Of a DNA stretch of 64,000 bases, positions 36,492-49,888 are shown in pieces (positions within the stretch are counted from its first letter, which is position 1; each line of letters opens with the position of its first letter). Position numbers and translations under genes: made by a program. Location: contig CM049410.1 of the NCBI GenBank assembly GCA_026929865.2, positions 24,705,001 through 24,769,000 on the forward strand, read 5' to 3'. Source of the DNA: Hyperoplus lanceolatus. Its lineage: Eukaryota; Chordata; Actinopteri; Uranoscopiformes; Ammodytidae. Under the pieces are notes generated by a model. The model was given only the letters and a program-made list of their open reading frames with translations, was not told where the DNA came from and made no database searches.

Positions 36492-37654
36492 AAGGAGCAT
36501 GACAACAAAATATCAGAAATGGACTGATGGAGGCAACCTATGACTGCATAAGTGAAGGTCTACTGACACCAGAAAGATCCCCTCAGAGAAAGTGCCTTTT
36601 CTAGGGTGCTTTGTTTTTGTTGTGTTGCGTCTTCTTCTTTCTTTAAAAAAAAATTAATAGCACCTACCACCAGCCACTTTCTATCCCAGTTATGGTGGTT
36701 TGGTGGTCTTGGTTTGAGTGGAGGTGAGGGGTGATGAACAAAGAATCAGATTTACAGTATATACCAGTTCTTGGAATTTACATCTAAATTACAAAAACAA
36801 AGATATTTAACTTGTGTTCTGCTAATGCACAAGCATGATTTACTAGTGAACTTTTAAATAGCAGCTGACAACAGGCCACGGTATGTGCTTATTATAACAC
36901 AGTTAAGGGGCATTGTTTGAAAATGAACCTCATACAAAAAAGTAAGCCCTCCTGGTTGAGCCCCTGTCTGTTCACGTCCCTGGGTTGGACATCTGGAAAC
37001 AGAAAATAGGAATTCCTTCTTTCTTTCCTTGTCAAGGTATATCGTAGCTTTAGCCATGTAAAGATTCCTAATATGTATGAATTCAACACATGCTTTAACT
37101 GAAATTAATTGTGTGCGAAAGTAAGATTGCAATGTTTGTTGTTAACTTTAGAAGGGCCATTTGAAGCCTTGACTGTTAATTTATTATCATAAAAAAACAT
37201 CATAAAACTTTGTGTGCTCTAACCACTACACCACGAGCTCCCCCACATTAAACTATCATTAGCAAGTGCTAAAGTGTGCTAAACACTGAAGTCAAATTAG
37301 ACTAGTGTTTTGTTTGAATGCTTGGTATTTGCTTTATGGAATGTGATCAGTTGAATCTGCTATTTCAAAATAAGTGGTTATGTGTTTTACTTATCGGTCA
37401 AATGTTTATTTTGTTGCAATGCAACTCTCTTCTGCAATCCTGTCTTGATGAAAATGCTATATGAGTAAATACATTTAAATGAATGTACACTCTGAGCATA
37501 TATATTAATAACAATAATATGAATGCTTGTTGATTCTTTTATGTTTTAAGCCTCTTGAGTACAGGTTAATTTTGTTAATATGTAGCACAAGAAGTTATCA
37601 TTTAAATGGGTTATGTCCAATGTTTTGCGAAATAAACACATGAGCCGAAGACAC
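36492..37654. other. convergent intergenic region, copy 4 / eif3d
   Basis: No gene. 37213-37247 read on - looks like the A-box half of a tRNA-derived SINE (GTGGTGTAGTGGTTAGAGC). AATAAA on + at 37631 could end copy 4 transcripts, and the eif3d signal is at 37677-37682 on -. The two 3' ends may therefore meet or overlap. Confidence 0.5.
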
Positions 37655-37676
37655 ATTTAGATGGCCAATCTCTTGC

Positions 37677-37682
37677 TTTATT
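37677..37682 (-). terminator. eif3d poly(A) signal
   Basis: AATAAA on the - strand, about 65 nt downstream of the eif3d stop codon, implying a very short 3' UTR. Confidence 0.7.
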
Positions 37683-37746
37683 AAACGTCCAAAAGAATTA
37701 TATTGTGTTTCTTAACGTCAGGTGAAGGCTTGCTTTGGTCCACACT

Positions 37747-40700
37747 TCAAATCTCTTCTTCTAAAAATAAATTGGAGAAGAAAAAAGTTTCAGTTAACAA
37801 AACAGGATTCATACAGCAACAGATCTATGTTTTCAGATAACTTTAAAGCACCAAATTTATACAAAGACAAGAAAAGTACCTCGAAGGATAAAAGGATGTT
37901 TGAATAAATATAAATTTTAATCCAAGTGGATCATTGGAGGGCAATAAGGCCAAAACATAAACTTTTCTTTTGCATGCTTGGGGCTATTTCACAATGTAGA
38001 ATTCCAAGAAAATTATACAAGAAAAACATGACTGAAATATATTTTTAGAACTTCACGTTCAAAATAGTTCAGCATTCATAATGAAAATATCATTGTTATG
38101 TTTTGAACTAGAGCGTGAAGTGAGTAGACTTTTAACAAGATATTTAACAAACTGAGCAAAATAAATACATTTTAAATTAATGAAATGCTCAACCCCTAAA
38201 GTAAAAAAAAAGTGTTATGCCATGGATGATAAATCAGTTTTTTAATATTCAAAACCTAAAGGCGAAGTCCAGTTATGCCAAACATTTCACATTGAACTAA
38301 TAAGAATCACAAAACACGGCTCAAACTGTAAATGTTCATTATATTAAAGTACGTCACATGCAAAGTAAAAGCAGCAGCAGCAACAACTGAATCTCACCTT
38401 CTTCCTCTGCATCCTCTTCATCCTCCTCTTCCTCCTCCTCTTCATCAGAGCTGAAGGTTCCGTCAGGCAGACTGTACACCCGGATCACTTGCTGTTGACC
38501 CAGAAAAACACACGACAAATGATTAGGGTTTGAACGATACAACAATATAAAGCGATGTATCTATTCATTGGCAAAAGTTCGAGCTGTATGCAACGCCTAA
38601 AACATCGATGCATATAACCATCTTTAAAAAAGGTGTAAGAAGAGATTCTGGAGAAAGCTTGTTGTCAAAATCACTGAATATCTATTCACTGTTGGCTTCT
38701 TGTCTGTACGGTGTGGGCACTGATTTATTTTCAGGGCGCACACAGTACAGACAGGGAGCGGATCATGAGGAGATATTCACTGATTTTGACAAAAAATCGT
38801 ATTGTGATGAAACCAGTGATTTACACCTCTGCAAAGCATCTGCTCAACATCTTTTGGGACTAAAAAGTGACTGCTGGGGGCGCGCTCTTGGTGTAGTGGT
38901 AAGCTCATCCCCCATAGAGGCTCAGTGGCCTTTGCAGCAGACCCGGTTCGAATCCAGCCTGTGGTCGTTTTCTATATGACATTGCCCTCTTTCAACTTTG
39001 TCTCTCCAAAACTAGCCCAATAAATGAAAAAAAAAAATAAAAATCTTAAAAAGAAAAGAAAATGGCGGCTGACCTTGTTGGGGTCCTTGAGGATGAGGTA
39101 TTTCCCCTCGTCCAGCTTGCGGCAGATGTCGATGACGCAGCGGAGGATTCCCCAGGCGTTCTCCATGCTCAGGTTGATTTGAGAGGCAAACTCGTTGGGT
39201 TTGAACTGCTGCGTGCCCAGGATGACGTGACGCGCAGAGTCCTTGGCGTGGTAACGAGACACGTACCTGGAGATAAAACAACAGTCAGACGGAAATTAAT
39301 TAAGTTTTGCTTCTCTTAGAATGTGTGCATATTGTCTTCGTTTGGACAAGGGAATCTTTATGACAGGAAGAATGTGGCAGAGTACAGATATGAATGAGGT
39401 TTGTGGCGAATGAGTAAAACCACATTGTTTCAAGGATTTTAAACAAATGTACTAAAAAATAAGACATGACTAAATTTTGAAATTGAAGGTATTGATTCAA
39501 CTGTAGTATCATTTTGGAAAATGTAGTTTGTTGAGCCAGTTCACTGTACTGTCTGTGTTATGAAGACTCCAAAATGATCAGAGACGATTTTAACACCAAC
39601 TAAAACTCCATCTCAACCTCCATTAGATCCCCTTGAGTGTGTGTTCTTACCCCAGTTTCAGGTACTCGGATCCAGCCAGCATACTAGCGCAGGTCCAGCG
39701 GGCCAGTTTGTAGCTGTTGTTCTTCAGCTCGGTGGCCAGGACGGCTCCTCTCTGAGAGTCCAGCTTCTGACGCCAGTCCACTCCGTTACAACTCTGATGG
39801 ACCAACCAAGAGCGTTCTTTAATAAAACTGAATATTCTCAAAAAACAGACACAGTTTCACTACAGAGCAGCTGGATCTACACCATTACAAGAAAGTGAAG
39901 GTGGACATCAGACCATAGCTAGGTTTCCATGGAAATGTGAAGCAAATCTTTTGAAAGTTAGCGAGAAAAAAAAAAGCGAATTAGGTGCGTTTCCTTTAGG
40001 AAGTTGGTAAAGATAGCCTTCACTTTTTCCAACCATATGTGAATGAGACCATTTTGGCATTTCCACCATGCTTTTCTGATGTGATCTTTTCAAAATGTGC
40101 ATAACAACAGTGTGATAGGAACCCAGCTACTGTCAGACTAACGCCCTGGTGTCTGCCCTCACCCTGGAGTCCCACTCGTTGAGGGTCTTGACGTTAATGA
40201 AGGACACTTCTCCGTTGGCTCCGGTCATCACTCCATCGTGCTCACAGCGCACAATCAGCTCAATGTCTTCTCCAAGCGTCCAGTGACGGTACCTGAAAAA
40301 ATAAATCATCATTCATTACGTATTATTTAGTTGTATTAACATTTTAAGGGGCTCATCTTGATCTCACAGAAGCAAATTTATGTTAACCTTTGTACAGGCT
40401 TGTACAGTTGTCTGTATGAAGTGACTGTAAACCAACCAGCAGGGCTCAGTGCTCACCTGTAGGCTACAGATGCCACCTCACTCTTGTCCGCATCCTCCTC
40501 CACAAATGGGTTGGGGTTGGGGAACTTGTGCCTGTCTCCACCCTGAACAACAACAACAACAACAAAAACAAAAAAAGATATAAAATAATTCCATTTAGGG
40601 AGTTATAGGGATCCATTTATGTTTACGAGCTCACACATTTTTACCAATCATTTTTCAAAACTTTTATATTGTACCAAATTTGTACCACCTTATTTAAGTA

Positions 40701-43700
40701 GCTTGAAGTAGGTTTGCCAGATTATTCTTTAAAATAAGCAAGCAAACAAGATTTAAAAAAATAGTAATGCAAATAACTATTTCGCGTAACTATAAAACAC
40801 TAGCAGAAATAAGTAGTAGACTTTTCCCAAACCATTTTCAGGCCTGGGAAATGGAATCTTCTTTTTGGACTGTTGGAAACCTAACCAAAGGAATGCGTAG
40901 CTTGTAGCTTTCTGTTAAATAAAAGGCTAAACAGAGGGTTATAGTGGGTGTAGCAGTCTTACCATGCGTAAACACTGCTGACTGAAGTTGTGGTTGATGT
41001 AAGTTGCCTCCATGGCCAGGTTACGAGGAGAGTTGAAGGAGTTTCCCTCGTCCTGCGGTGGCTCGTTGGCCGTCTCACTCACACTCAGCAAATCTGAGAG
41101 GAACAAGTTACAGGTCAGTGTTAAAGAGACAACAGGGAGGTGAAACGTAAAGCTCCTGCATCAATACATTAAGTGGAAAAGGTGTGTGTGTGTGTGTGTT
41201 ATTATGGAAACAGATTAGTTCAGTGGTATACTGCAGGTAGGGTGGCTTGCTGTCTTGTTTTTGTAAAACTGTAGAGGTGGGTATTGTACATTCACTAATT
41301 AATTATAATTACTTGAGGAACTTTATGTATAAATTGTTCTTGGTAAGAGTACCTGTTTTTTTTGTAATATAATTTGTTACTTTTACTAATACGCATATCT
41401 CTGAAGAAAGAACGTAACTTCTCAATTTGGCTACGTTCCGCTTGCTACTTTTATTTTAAAATTTAAAACGTTTACAGTGACGTCATGACATGTCTCTCTA
41501 GCGCATGGAAAAGCAAAATGGTTCTTGGAAGGTTTGCAAGTTGAACCAATTGTGAACCGTCACTAGATCTACAAACCGGGGTTGCGCTGGTTTCAAACAC
41601 TCACCAAAGTCAGAGTTGTCTCTCTTGTCAAAGAACAGCTTGTTGCCAACTCTCTGCACGATGATGTCCCAGGAGTTGACTGAGCGTGTGCAGCACATCA
41701 GTGTGGCCAAGATGGCGTCAGTGGCAAACACGTTACCCACAGTCTTAGCCAGCTGCAAATAGAGCAAAACAAATTCACGTTAACACATCAAAACCAACAC
41801 ACTTCTTATACAGCTGTTTGTCTTGTGTTTACAGACAGTCATTGTGTTAAAAACCTTCATATCAGAAAGTATCTTTGCTCATTATTTGAACATTACCCTT
41901 TTTATGGATCAAAATATTGTGTGAAATATGGGTAATATTTTATATATGAATGTCAAATGTTGTAAAAAAAAAATAATAATAATTAAATTTCTTCATGTTC
42001 ATTATGCCATATTGTATTTTTTTTTACTTTGTAAGCAGACGCAGTGGTGCCAGGCCTTTCCCCTCTAGACCTGGACGTTCTCTCTGCTGTTTCATTTGGG
42101 AGGTGGGTATCAGTGAAGCAACATGGTCTTCATTTGCCTCACTTTCTTTAACCTCCATTTTATGCCATATTGTTAATTAAAAAACTAAACTAAAAAATAA
42201 AAAACACCCTTCCTACCTTACGGATGACGGGATCGTCAGTGGTGGTGACGGTGTGGAAGATCCTCTTGATGCTCTTGAGCTGCTTCTCGTTGCGGGTGGT
42301 GACGCGGTCAAAGGCCTTGTCGTAGTACTCCAAAGCACCGCAGCACTCACTGCACGACACAGACACAACAATAGCTCAGCACAGTCTGTCTATAGCTGCC
42401 TCTCAATGCATCCAAAGACGTGTTCACATGGAACTTTTGGACATTAAAAAGGTAGAGTCAACAATTCTGGAGAGAGCTTGTTGTCAAAATCAGTGAATTT
42501 CTCCTCACGATTCAATGCAAAACCTTCTGTAAAAACCTTCAGAATAATGCTAAGAATGAATTTGAAAGGTTTAGTTTATGTAAGTGCTTTCGATGTTGAG
42601 ATTTGTGTTTCAGAGTATTTAAAAAATATATGTTTTTGAGATAATGGCCGTTAAAGATGGTTGTACATGAGGAATATACAGATGCAAACAGGCAAGGTTT
42701 AGTCAAATGAACAGCTTAAATGTACATTTTGGAACTGTTCGTACTGTGTGTGCGCTGAATAAAAATCCAGTGTTAATACACAGCCTAGACTCTTTACATT
42801 TTGTTTACATACCCTTTGATTACATGGTAGTTTACAGAGATTAGGCTATGTATTAAAACCAGATTTTTCTTTCCAGCGAACTCACAGTACGGACAGGTAG
42901 CGGGTTGTGACGAGATATATTCACTGGTTTTGACAACAAGCGTTTTCCAGAATCACTGACTGCACCTTTAATGACTGACGACAAAGAGCTAAAGCCGCTG
43001 TCACTCACATGTCCTCGGGGTCGGCCACATCGTTGTATCTCATCTTCATCAGACGAGGGAAGTCCATCTCCTCCTTCACCTCCCAGTCGCTACGCACCTC
43101 CACAGACGAGTCCCTGGGCTTCAGCTGGGCCAGTGACAAGATGGACACACAAGGGAGAGAGGAACATACAAAAGTACAAACAGTTAACTACACAGCCTGC
43201 TACAAGAACACACTCACCAAATATGCAGCTGAAAAAACTACTTCAAATTTTATTTATTTATTTTTTTAAATCATTCATTCATTAACTTGATGTCTTGTTT
43301 TGTCATCATGTCAGAAAATGGTGAAAAATGCCCATAAAAATGTCTAAGTTGTTTTCAAAGCCCTTATAACAGATACATTATTCCATCACATATATCATGT
43401 ATGCTGATTTTCATAAAGAAAATCAGTTAAATAATTTTTGAACCAGCAAATACAGCACCAAGTTTAAATCAATGAACCGACCTGGGATTTCTGGTCCCAC
43501 TTCTGACGGACACCAAACTGCTTCTGGAACTTCTTCTGCAGACGCATGCGATCCCTGGAAGAGACACAAACGTTAGTTAAACTCAACACAAAGGCTGCGT
43601 TCCAATACCCATTATATCTACTATTTAGTATGGTAGAAAAAAGATTTAAGCTGTCCCGATTCTTGTGGCCAGATTTAGTATGCTGAGTAATACCCGGATG

Positions 43701-45573
43701 TCTACTATATCCGGACAAGATCCATAGCTTCCTTATGAAAAAAAAACAGGGATGCGACGGATATATAAGCAAGAGGCAAGATCAAGGTGCAATGTTATGA
43801 TGGAATAAATACGTTAAAGTATGCCCCAAGTGTATGCCTACTGCATCCTAACTAGAATCTTTTTATGGTGAGATGTAGTATGTAGAATAGAAAAAATAAA
43901 CAGTATGGTATAATAAACAGATTTGGAACGCAGGGTAAGTGTGCGGATATGATCTCACACTGGGACATTCTTCCTTCTGTCTCACCTCTCCTTCTGCTTG
44001 GCGCTCTTCGGCAGCGTCTGCATGTTGAACTGAGTCAAGTTCCTGCGGTCCTTGTCCCGGCGCAGATTCCTCTGTTGAAACAAACATTGAGCCGGTTATG
44101 GGACCAGTTCAAATATTAACTGATAGGCAGGTTAACCCCATGAATCTTAGTTGAAATTTAAGAATTTTTAATAAAAGAAAAGAAAAACATTTATTTAATA
44201 CAATGAATGTCATGGCCATACTTGCAGTTCAAAGTATTCTTAATAAAAAAACCCCATTAAACTCATTCATATAACAATAGCTTTGTACAGTACGTGACAA
44301 ATAGTGCTTATTTGTCACAGAACGACCCCTCCCCATGGCTTCAAGTGTTTCTCTGATTCATTTTATTCTACAACCAAAAAAAAAATCATAGACCTTTGTA
44401 AGGAATTCCAATACTTTATTTTTAGAATATTAATTTCAATGCTTTTAAGACCCCACGTATACCCTGTTTAAGGCACCGTATGCCATCCAGTGACTGTGTG
44501 TCCTTGTGCTGCGTTACCTGAGCAAACCTCATGCGGTTCCTCTGGTAGGCCGTCTTCTGCGTCTTGGCCGTGTCCACCAGCTGGAAGCTCGTCTCGTCCT
44601 CCTCGTGGAAGTAAGCGTACTGACTCCCGCCGCCAAACTGGGACGAATACTTATCTGGAGAGAAAAGAAACACAAGAAATTACATTGAGAAATCCACTTG
44701 GAAAGATTCAGTGATCAGGTGTTATCTTATTGAATTAACTAAGGATGTTCAATAAGAGTTCAACCCTTCCATAAACGGTATGTTTTGATTGTTAATTGAA
44801 AATGTATTAAAGAAAATATAAATGTTGAGACTTTATTATCCGTCTAAAAATAAACAATTGTCCACTTTTTCATCGCGAGCAGATTGAATGATATTCTAGC
44901 TCTGATAGAACAAAGATGGATGGAATATGTGGCTGAGATGGCGCGATGCTATGACGTGCAGGCTTTGGCGACGGATTGGAGGTGAAGGTGATCAATACCT
45001 GTGTCTATCTGTCATTTGAACTGGATGTCAGTAGGTTTTTGACCAGTATGAAAAGGAGATTTAATGTGTGTACTTTTACCACTCAGTCAATTTAATTAAA
45101 TATAAACGGCACAGTCATTTTGGGTTGGAATCACATCTGGGCAGAAACCTGTCTCACTCACTTGTGTATCTCTTGTCCTGATAAGTGGCTCCAGTCCAGT
45201 CAGCAACCTGACGGAGAGAAAACACAAAACACAACGTTAGGAAGGCAACATTCACATGAGGCAAGGTGGGTGAAGTGTCTTGCCCAAGGACACAACTACC
45301 ATGACACAAGTGGCAGGGCGGGAATTGAACCACCAACCCTTCGGTCATTGGCCGACCAGCTCTACCACCTGAGCCACAGTCGCCCCAAACCGGACATTGT
45401 TCAGTAGATTAACTCGATTACTCATGTCTCTTAACATTAGGATAACGTACCTTTCCCAGACGGTCTCCTTTGCTGAAGGGCTGGTAGGGCATGTCTTTAA
45501 ACTTCTCCGGTACGGCACATGGACCCCACCCGGACGGGTTGTCCTGGATGACCGGGGCGTTGAACTTGGCCAT
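37747..45573 (-). CDS. eif3d: eukaryotic translation initiation factor 3 subunit D
   Basis: Coding exons on - (5' to 3'): 45573-45451, 45207-45162, 44654-44518, 44071-43986, 43554-43482, 43124-43009, 42349-42217, 41752-41605, 41093-40963, 40542-40457, 40292-40163, 39793-39651, 39266-39074, 38491-38398 and 37760-37747. They join in one frame to 550 residues (human: 548), all with GT-AG introns. Recognised from [63 protein letters not shown] and the C-terminal [13 protein letters not shown]. eIF3d is part of the 43S pre-initiation machinery and has its own cap-binding fold, mapped in the family to the large central and C-terminal part. The SSD before the acidic tail is the CK2 site region known in human eIF3d. 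The last four residues and stop come from a terminal exon with only 14 coding nt. Start: Met after a short GTC leader at the exon 2 acceptor. Confidence 0.97.
38625..38830 (+). repeat. dispersed TIR repeat, partial, in an eif3d intron
   Basis: GATTCTGGAGAAAGCTTGTTGTCAAAATCA (first 20 bases shown by GATTCTGGAGAAAGCTTGTT) and a reverse-complement end GATATTCACTGATTTTGAC. It is the same family as 42448-42974. Confidence 0.5.
38874..39060 (+). mobile_element. tRNA-derived SINE in an eif3d intron
   Basis: A box TGGTGTAGTGGTAAGC and B box GGTTCGAATCC, then a pyrimidine-rich body, AATAAATG and an A-rich tail. It lies between coding exons 13 and 14, antisense to eif3d. Confidence 0.75.
39916..40132. 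mobile_element. hAT-like MITE in an eif3d intron
   Basis: Ends TAGCTAGGTTTCC and GGAACCCAGCTACTG are inverted repeats, with 8-bp flanks TCAGACCA (39908-39915) and TCAGACTA (40133-40140), one mismatch. Non-coding. Confidence 0.6.
42448..42974. mobile_element. TIR element in an eif3d intron
   Basis: Left end AAAAGGTAGAGTCAACAATT with CTTGTTGTCAAAATCAGTGA; the right end is its approximate reverse complement (TTTGACAACAAGCG, TGCACCTTTAAT). The interior (about 42520-42720) recurs in reverse at 55.12-55.35 kb. No transposase is visible. Confidence 0.6.
43592..43934. mobile_element. hAT-like MITE in an eif3d intron
   Basis: Ends GGCTGCGTTCCAA and TTTGGAACGCAG are inverted repeats of a common fish MITE family; AT-rich, non-coding interior with TAGTATG words. 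A decayed relative may lie near 58.98-59.11 kb. Confidence 0.6.
45236..45386 (-). mobile_element. tRNA-derived SINE in an eif3d intron
   Basis: On -: GTGGCTCAGGTGGTAGAGC (A box) and GGTTCAATTCCC (B box), then CTTGGGCAAGACACTTCACC, typical of a widespread fish SINE body. Confidence 0.75.
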
Positions 45574-46459
45574 GACCTGAAGTGGAGAGAGAGATGGTTT
45601 AGTGACAAAAATCTTTTCATTTTATGGATTGTAGAATAGTTGTCAGGAGCCCAACATACCGAGCCACTTAAAGGTTGTCTGGGTTTGCAAATAGTGTTTT
45701 AAGCTCTTAAATGTAACCTTGTTGTGCCTAAAATGACTCAAAACCACCATAGGAAAATGTTCTGCACCTATCCCTCCCTTGATACACAGGGTCCCCACAT
45801 TTCTTAGATCAATATTTTGAGTGACAGATGATCCATTAATGTATTAATTAATCCCTTAAGCCCTGCTCACATCACAGTCGACCATTATCAATTCAATTCC
45901 ACTCAATTTCATACACATTAGTATAATTATTATTATTTTTAAAACACAACAGAAACAGGCCGAAAAAAAACTTGATGAATGATTTAAGATCGTAAGTGTA
46001 AAGTGATTCAATCACATAATATACCGGTATAGACATTTATTACAATGTTTCCAAAGATAAGAGGTCACTGTCACACTGTGTGGGGTCAGTTAAGGCCTTT
46101 TCAACTACATGCTTTTCAATACATTTTTTCAATCAATTACCAGTTATAAAAGCATACATTTACACGGCATGTGAAAGCAGACATAGTAAAAACACTTATA
46201 TTAGAAATAGAGCAACTTAATCGATTCAAACGGAAATCCATATGATTTGTATTGATCCGTGAGAGAAAGAAAAGGTCTGCGCTGATGGTTTATAACTGAT
46301 CCATGGCGCTGATGGTTTGGAATAAATACAAAATAAAGTTATCTGATCCAATCTGAAGAACGCAAGAAAATAAACTTGATCTAAGTCTAATGACAGAGCT
46401 TTTTAAACCTTGTGTCCTTCATGACATATTCTTAGTTTTCAGAAGCAGCTGGTTTACGT

Positions 46460-46560
46460 TAGCAACATTAGCATAGCTTAAGGGTGTAAGCAGTGAGTGC
46501 AACATTAGCATGGTGTACAGGGTGTAAGCAGTGAGTGAGTGTGTATGTGAGTGAGTGAGT
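46460..46560. repeat. short tandem duplications upstream of eif3d exon 2
   Basis: Two copies of a unit of about 46 bp containing AACATTAGCAT and GGGTGTAAGCAGTGAGTG, followed by a (GAGT)n tract. This is in eif3d intron 1. Confidence 0.6.
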
Positions 46561-46766
46561 GTACAGTCACATGCTAACGGTGGCTACTGCTAGTGTGTGT
46601 GCTAGTCGTATTTGCCAGGTGGCGCTAGCGAAGAACATGCTAAGCTAACAGGCTAACAGATGGACAGGCCATGTGAACTGACCCCAGGACGCGCTGCGAT
46701 TAATCCGAACATGTGAACTGAACACAGACGTTTGAGGCTTATGTAGATGTTTCATTGTAAACTTAC

Positions 46767-46900
46767 CGGGAGCGGTGGGTCGCCTGGAGACTCCGTTTTT
46801 AAATCTAAATCGGCTAACGTGAGAAACACCCGGCGGAGCGCGCGGAGAAAGGAAGTGACGCGGCAGTGAAAAGTGCTTCCTGCCGTTGCGTTTCACAGAG
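46767..46900 (-). promoter_or_regulatory. eif3d 5' untranslated exon and promoter
   Basis: Consensus donor CCCG|GTAAGT ends an exon at 46767, about 1.2 kb before the coding start. The region is CpG-rich with ETS-type GGAAGTGACG (46851-46860 on +) and a GGAAG core on -, usual for housekeeping translation genes. The transcription start was not determined; it probably lies near 46.85 kb. Confidence 0.6.
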
Positions 46901-46949
46901 ACCGATGTCACAATAAATCTAAATGCTACAATTGTAGTCATGATGCTTT

Positions 46950-47960
46950 AGATAGCTATGTTTAAAACAATAAACATGATATTTATCTATTATAACGTGT
47001 ATTTTGTATATCTGCAACCGTCATTGTTTAAAAGTTCAACATTAATATTTATTTATTTTATTGAAAAGGAATTCCATTACAATATCAAGGCATAGGAAAC
47101 ATGAAAATAAGACTTCTCAAAATATCAAAGCATACCGGATACAAAGGATAATTTAAAATGTTTAAAGGGAAAATATTGAACAATATTATAGTTAATAAAA
47201 TAAAATAGACTTATAATAGTGAATCTCCATTTTGCTAGGGGTCTTCAAACAGATTCATCTCTTCAAAAGCTCAGAGGAAAGACCTTGCATGCTTTCTTTT
47301 CATTATTTTTTATTATTTCAAGTACCATTGATTTAAGTAACAACTAATTGTAAGTGATTGTCCTGTTAGTATTCATTGTAATTGTAACTTTATTGCTTGG
47401 TCACCCTGTGTTCACAATATTGCAAGTGACCTCCGCAATGTTAGAAACACTGCTGTCTCATGTGTTTGGTTAATTTTGACACGTTTCAATTATAAGTTTG
47501 ATTTGAAAGGTTTATCATCTAATGTAGAAAGGACTAGACATAACTTGTTAGTATGCCATAGTGTCTAGCTAAGCTTTTTTGTTTTTTTATTTTACATATT
47601 TTATATGTAATTGATAATGTAAGGTAAATTATACATGGAAAATCATCTTGAAGTCAGATGATCATACTGCAGAGATATGTTTTTAACATACTGAATGTAT
47701 ACAAGAAACAAAACGGTCAAACAAATACAAAAATAGTATTTTTTTCACTTTTAAAATGATTAAAGTACACAGAAACAATCAAACTAAATGGAGAAGATGT
47801 CTATTTAAATGTATTTTAAACTAATCGTTAATTTCTATTGCTAAATATTTTCTAAATTATTCATTTGTTTAACTATTTATTTATTGATGTATTTGTCTGT
47901 CGGCCCTAACGCTTACTAGTGTTGTGGGATTTTAGTAAGCAGATAGTATATAACCATATA
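46950..47960. other. intergenic, nothing recognised
   Basis: AT-rich, no supported frame, RNA gene or repeat. Confidence 0.5.
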
Positions 47961-47972
47961 CTCACGAGTTTA

Positions 47973-47992
47973 CACTGCCCTCCTGTGGTCAG
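47973..47992 (-). promoter_or_regulatory. CTCF-like site
   Basis: On -: TGACCACAGGAGGGCAGTGT, close to the vertebrate CTCF core CCASNAGRKGGCRS. Orientation is opposite to the four sites that follow. Confidence 0.6.
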
Positions 47993-48499
47993 GGTGCGCT
48001 ACTACATCTATGTGTTCTCTTCCTTTTAATTTGACGGGTTTAACCGGAAGCGTAATACTATGCTAACTGTGTTGTGCTTGATTCTCGATGCGATCAGCTG
48101 CAGTGTTTACTAACCACCATAACTACAAAACGGCTGATTATATAGTTAATATTTTTTTTTTATCAAAATTAAATAAATGTAAAAGACTACCTTATTTGCC
48201 TATATCTAATTTTAGGTTAGAGTCGATAACCTTCTTGTAGTGTTAGCCTAACAGTAGGCTAAAGCTAATATTACGAGGAAATTACAATGAAGAAGTGGAA
48301 CTTTTTTAAATGTTTCATACAGTTGCCACGTCATTGAGGTCCCGAGACGGTCATTAATCTACCACCAGTTTAATAACTGCTACAGATAATTAAAAAAAAT
48401 AGTTTCTGATTGCTACAATTGGGTCAGTATAAGCCATCGGAAGCAGCTTTATGCCATCGTCACTTGACGCTTTTTAATATGCGTTGCAGTTCCTTACTG

Positions 48500-48518
48500 T
48501 GGCCACAAGAGGGCAGCA
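48500..48518 (+). promoter_or_regulatory. CTCF-like site (unit A, first)
   Basis: TGGCCACAAGAGGGCAGCA matches the CTCF core at all strongly constrained positions. Confidence 0.65.
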
Positions 48519-48932
48519 TATTACTATACATAAAAGCTTGACAGTTGACAGTTGTTATTACCATGGACCTAATACAAGTATTTAATGTTGCTGTTGTTTC
48601 TAATTACCACAATAATGAGGCTTTCTACATATGATATTACTAATACTCACTTTTAGCCATAAATAATATGGTGTTAAATACGCCTAGGATGACAGCTTTT
48701 ACACCAGTAGACTAAAACCAACGGTTATTTTTTAATTTTCAACGTTCTCCGATGGTCACATTTGTGAACTACAACTCTTTAATCCAAAACAAATATCACT
48801 TACGCTGTTGCGGGCGACCTTAATGCCTCATGTTTTAATGTTAGGTTCTTTATTTTTATTTTGAAAGGATTAAGGGGAAGTGCTGCTGCATTGTATCATC
48901 TCTAGCTTTACATGTGATGTAGTTCCTCACTG

Positions 48933-48951
48933 TGGCCACCGGAGGGCAGCA
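48933..48951 (+). promoter_or_regulatory. CTCF-like site (unit A, second)
   Basis: TGGCCACCGGAGGGCAGCA, a strong core match in the same orientation. Confidence 0.65.
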
Positions 48952-49888
48952 TATGCTCACGGTAAACCAGACACTACCCGGTTTATCATTCAAACTGCAT
49001 AGCTACTTTCAACTTCAATATCAAGTCCCGTTTAAAGACAAAAGTGGACAACAACAGTAGGCCATACACAAAAGGAAAAGGAGGTGCCGAAAAACAATAG
49101 ACAAAAAGCAAAGAATGAGAGGCTGGTGTAGCGAAAGCTAAATATGTTTTTGTCCGCAGAAGTCAGTGATTAATATTCTACTATAGCAATAAAATAGGGC
49201 TAGAAGCAGCTATCCAGATGCAATTAATGTCTACCACTGTTACTGGCCAAGTGCTTGAGTAAAGTGAAAGTGTATGGGTATCGGAGGAAGATGGAGAAAC
49301 ACAACCTACAGGTGACTAGCAGCCACCAGCAGCTAGCCAGCTACCGTGGTTACTGATCCAATCTGTGAGGAGGCAGAGAAACGCAAGCCGATGCGACAAC
49401 ATCTTCTGACTATGGTAAGGAGCTTCTATTTTAATTTCCCATCTTTATGGCCACCGTGCCACGCTAGAGAAATGCATTTTATTGGAATTACCCATTAGCA
49501 CAGGTGACTTCTGCACTGCAGGTTTGTTTGCTTGTTGTTATTGAATTAATAATAAGGCTATAAATTGGATTGTCTCAATTGTCTTAGTGGAATAAGTATT
49601 TGAGTATATCCATTGACATTGCATTGACATACGCATTTGTAATTTTCAAAGAGGGTAACGCTAGACAGCGCTAGCTAGCTGCTATCTTGCCACTAACCTT
49701 ACGAGGAATTGACAATAAATAATAAAAAATGTCTGTTTATTTTGTGACAACAATTTACCACGTATTTGAGATCCTGAGACTGTCATTAAAATACTATATT
49801 AAAAATGGTGACAGAAAAAATAGCCATCAAGATGTATGCCATATCGTCTGACTTGACGCTTTTTAAAACATGTTGCAGTTCCTCACTG

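Noticed and set aside
37213-37247. tRNA gene
   Set aside because: Only the 5' half with an A box is present and no cloverleaf can be completed; a SINE fragment fits better.
38354-38545. eif3d ending by read-through into [14 protein letters not shown]
   Set aside because: A consensus donor at 38398 and a matching terminal exon at 37760-37747 give the expected acidic end and a poly(A) signal.
49330-49420. Possible + strand exon ending ACTATG|GTAAGG
   Set aside because: A good donor, but no acceptor, frame or partner exon could be found; chance is likely.
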